From NCBI GenBank assembly GCA_934294965.1, contig CAKRAM010000138.1, positions 1 to 6,242 on the forward strand: 6,242 nucleotides of DNA, written 5' to 3'. Source of the DNA: an uncultured Clostridia bacterium. GTDB lineage: Bacteria; Bacillota; Clostridia; Christensenellales; CAG-314. Below the pieces are notes generated by a model, which did not search any database, was not told the DNA's origin, and saw only the letters and a list, made by a program, of their open reading frames with translations. A program made the translations under genes and the position numbers. Positions 5,401 to 6,242 of the stretch are shown here, in pieces. Numbering within the stretch: position 1 is the first letter of the stretch; each line of letters starts with the position of its first letter.

Positions 5401-5814
5401 CTATTTTGTATAAACAATAACTCCGGCAGGAATATCGGTCAATTTCGTAACAGAACCATTGGTAGGTGTAGTCGGATCAGTTGTCGCATTATGGTAAATC
5501 GTAATAAAGGTAGTTACATCGGGCTCACTTACACCGGTCTTTGTAGTATCAATTTCATCGGTGCTAAGTTGACCGTTTTCATAATGATAGTAGTGGCTAG
5601 CATCAACTTGGATATATGCTCCTTTAATATCATAGTCTTCACCAAGAACAGCCGTCAACGCGTTTCTAGCGTTTTCAAGACGTGCAGTTCTGTTTGCCTT
5701 TTCAATTACGCTACTGAACGTAGGAATAAGAACGCCTGCCAAAATAGCGATAACGGCGATAACGATAACCAATTCGATAATCGTAAAGCCGCGCTTTTTC
5801 TTGTTATTTTTCAT
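5401..5814 (-). CDS. Type IV pilin-like (prepilin/pseudopilin) protein
   Basis: This 137-residue protein has a class III (prepilin) signal: basic leader MKNNKKKRG, then FTIIELVIVIAVIAILAGVLIP. Cleavage is expected between G9 and F10. The conserved Glu5 of the mature protein is E14, and the hydrophobic helix spans about residues 10-32. The helix continues as an amphipathic stretch (SSVIEKANRTARLENARNALTAVLG). A short globular part follows, rich in Tyr near 66-78 and Thr near 100-127, with no cysteines. After peptidase processing and N-methylation it would assemble into a pilus or pseudopilus at the membrane. The start is fixed by GAGGAG six bases upstream and by the position of the leader. An in-frame ATG 40 codons further upstream would put a non-coding-like stretch before the signal. 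No prepilin peptidase or assembly ATPase lies in the window. Major pilin, minor pilin and competence pseudopilin cannot be told apart. Confidence 0.92.
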   Translation of the reverse strand: MKNNKKKRGFTIIELVIVIAVIAILAGVLIPTFSSVIEKANRTARLENARNALTAVLGEDYDIKGAYIQVDASHYYHYENGQLSTDEIDTTKTGVSEPDVTTFITIYHNATTDPTTPTNGSVTKLTDIPAGVIVYTK

Positions 5815-5940
5815 AGTAAACTCCTCATAGTTTAATAAGATATGTTGCGATAGTATAGGCAAATTTAGCAAAAACAGAAGTCGGTCTTCCACGCACCTAG
5901 TTCCTAATATGTCAAAACCTACCTTGTCGTACACAATGTT
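5815..5940 (-). other. Long 5' leader of the pilin-like gene
   Basis: About 125 bases separate the promoter from the start codon. It contains a small stem (GAAG 5877-5880 with CTTC 5886-5889) and no strong larger fold that I can draw. It lacks landmarks of a c-di-GMP-I riboswitch. The reading frame stays open through it, but without coding character. Confidence 0.35.
5821..5826 (-). promoter_or_regulatory. Ribosome binding site of the pilin-like gene
   Basis: On the minus strand GAGGAG lies six bases before the ATG at 5814. It is the strongest Shine-Dalgarno in the window and decides the start codon. Confidence 0.9.
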
Positions 5941-5969
5941 ATATTACATTATACCAACAAAAATGTCAA
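5941..5969 (-). promoter_or_regulatory. Promoter of the pilin-like gene
   Basis: On the minus strand a perfect TTGACA (5969-5964) is followed after 17 bp by TAATAT (5946-5941). A perfect extended -10, TGGTATAAT (5956-5948), lies between them, only 10 bp from TTGACA, so it would have to work without that -35. Both readings place the start of transcription near 5935-5942. Confidence 0.65.
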
Positions 5970-6050
5970 TGTTTTACGTAAAATTTATGGTACTAAATTT
6001 TACTATTTTGTCGAAATCCGTCAGTCTTTTCCTCTTCCGCGCCCCCAGTC

Positions 6051-6102
6051 CGTTTTTCACCCATTCGTCGCAAACACGCTCCCACCGGTGGTCGGAAAAA
6101 CG
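6051..6102. repeat. Inverted repeat at the left edge of the REP-like region
   Basis: CGTTTTTC (6051-6058) is perfectly complementary to GAAAAACG (6095-6102), and a ten-base palindrome CCACCGGTGG lies at 6082-6091. It directly abuts the REP-like sequence. No protein gene is supported from 5970 to 6242. Confidence 0.5.
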
Positions 6103-6142
6103 TCATGTTGAGCGGAACGAAGTGCAGTCGAAACATTCTCGA
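6102..6142. repeat. REP-like extragenic palindromic element
   Basis: The sequence CATGTTGAGCGGAACGAAG (6104-6122) followed by TGCAGTCGAAACATTCTCGA (6123-6142) has arms ATGTT (6105-6109) and AACAT (6132-6136). It resembles the dispersed CATnnTGAGC..GAAG..TCGAA..AT(T/C)CT extragenic palindromes that I recall as common between genes in many bacterial genomes. Membership in a repeat family cannot be proved from one copy. Confidence 0.6.
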
Positions 6143-6145
6143 CAA

Positions 6146-6185
6146 CGGACACCTTGCAGTCACGCAAGCAGCATTACAATGTCCG
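6146..6185. repeat. Nested inverted repeat right of the REP-like element
   Basis: CGGACA (6146-6151) pairs with TGTCCG (6180-6185), and within it CTTGC (6153-6157) pairs with GCAAG (6164-6168) around a six-base loop. Together with the two preceding repeats this forms a cluster of three structured units in an otherwise gene-free end. Confidence 0.45.
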
Positions 6186-6242
6186 CTAATATAAACATTC
6201 AACTAGCCTTGCACAGGTATCTGAAAAACCGCTATGCAGGGG

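Noticed and set aside
5815..5934. Earlier in-frame ATG at 5934 for the pilin gene, adding 40 residues
   Set aside because: The extension lies before a complete class III prepilin leader, overlaps the promoter leader, and lacks the GAGGAG site present before 5814.
5948..5969. TTGACA plus TATAAT as a standard promoter pair on the minus strand
   Set aside because: The spacer is only 10 bp. TTGACA more likely works with TAATAT 17 bp away, or the extended -10 works alone.
5993..6202. 69-residue minus-strand ORF
   Set aside because: It runs through the REP-like palindrome and inverted repeats, has no ribosome binding site and resembles no protein.

Overview
The window looks like chromosomal DNA from an uncultured, Gram-positive-type (Bacillota, probably Clostridia-like) bacterium. 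The reasons are a CdaA-type diadenylate cyclase, sigma-A-like TTGACA/TATAAT promoters, intrinsic terminators with long T-runs, GAGGAG-type ribosome binding, and coding DNA of intermediate GC separated by very AT-rich spacers. I cannot assign a genus. No phage, IS, CRISPR, tRNA or rRNA is visible.

Layout, left to right. (1) Positions 1-687 hold the 3' part of a diadenylate cyclase gene (cdaA) and, overlapping its last codons, a 42-residue single-span membrane protein. An intrinsic terminator follows at 718-749. (2) Positions 750-1352 contain no convincing protein gene but are rich in structure. There is an 86-89 bp tandem direct repeat (888-1080), a hairpin-rich candidate RNA (about 1111-1240), and three tandem 29-bp units (1277-1363), the last of which contains the start codon of the next gene. 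(3) Positions 1353-2414 encode a short aspartokinase whose C-terminal tail does not look like the usual ACT regulatory domains. (4) After a weak terminator, a near-consensus extended -10 promoter (2452-2480) drives two adjacent flavoprotein genes: a BaiN/HI0933-like oxidoreductase and a COG2509-type FAD protein, 12 bp apart. (5) A bidirectional terminator (5348-5387) separates them from a convergent type IV pilin-like gene (complement 5401-5814), which has its own promoter and a leader of about 125 nt. (6) The right end (5970-6242) is non-coding and carries a REP-like extragenic palindrome and flanking inverted repeats.

The genes do not form one obvious pathway: second-messenger synthesis (c-di-AMP), aspartate-family amino-acid synthesis, two flavin oxidoreductases of uncertain substrate, and a surface or secretion pseudopilin. 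The most unusual part is the non-coding stretch 888-1363. Its 29-bp repeats form a chain of mutually exclusive hairpins and overlapping mini-ORFs leading into the aspartokinase start codon, which suggests translational or attenuation control. That function is inference. The repeats and complementarity are directly visible.
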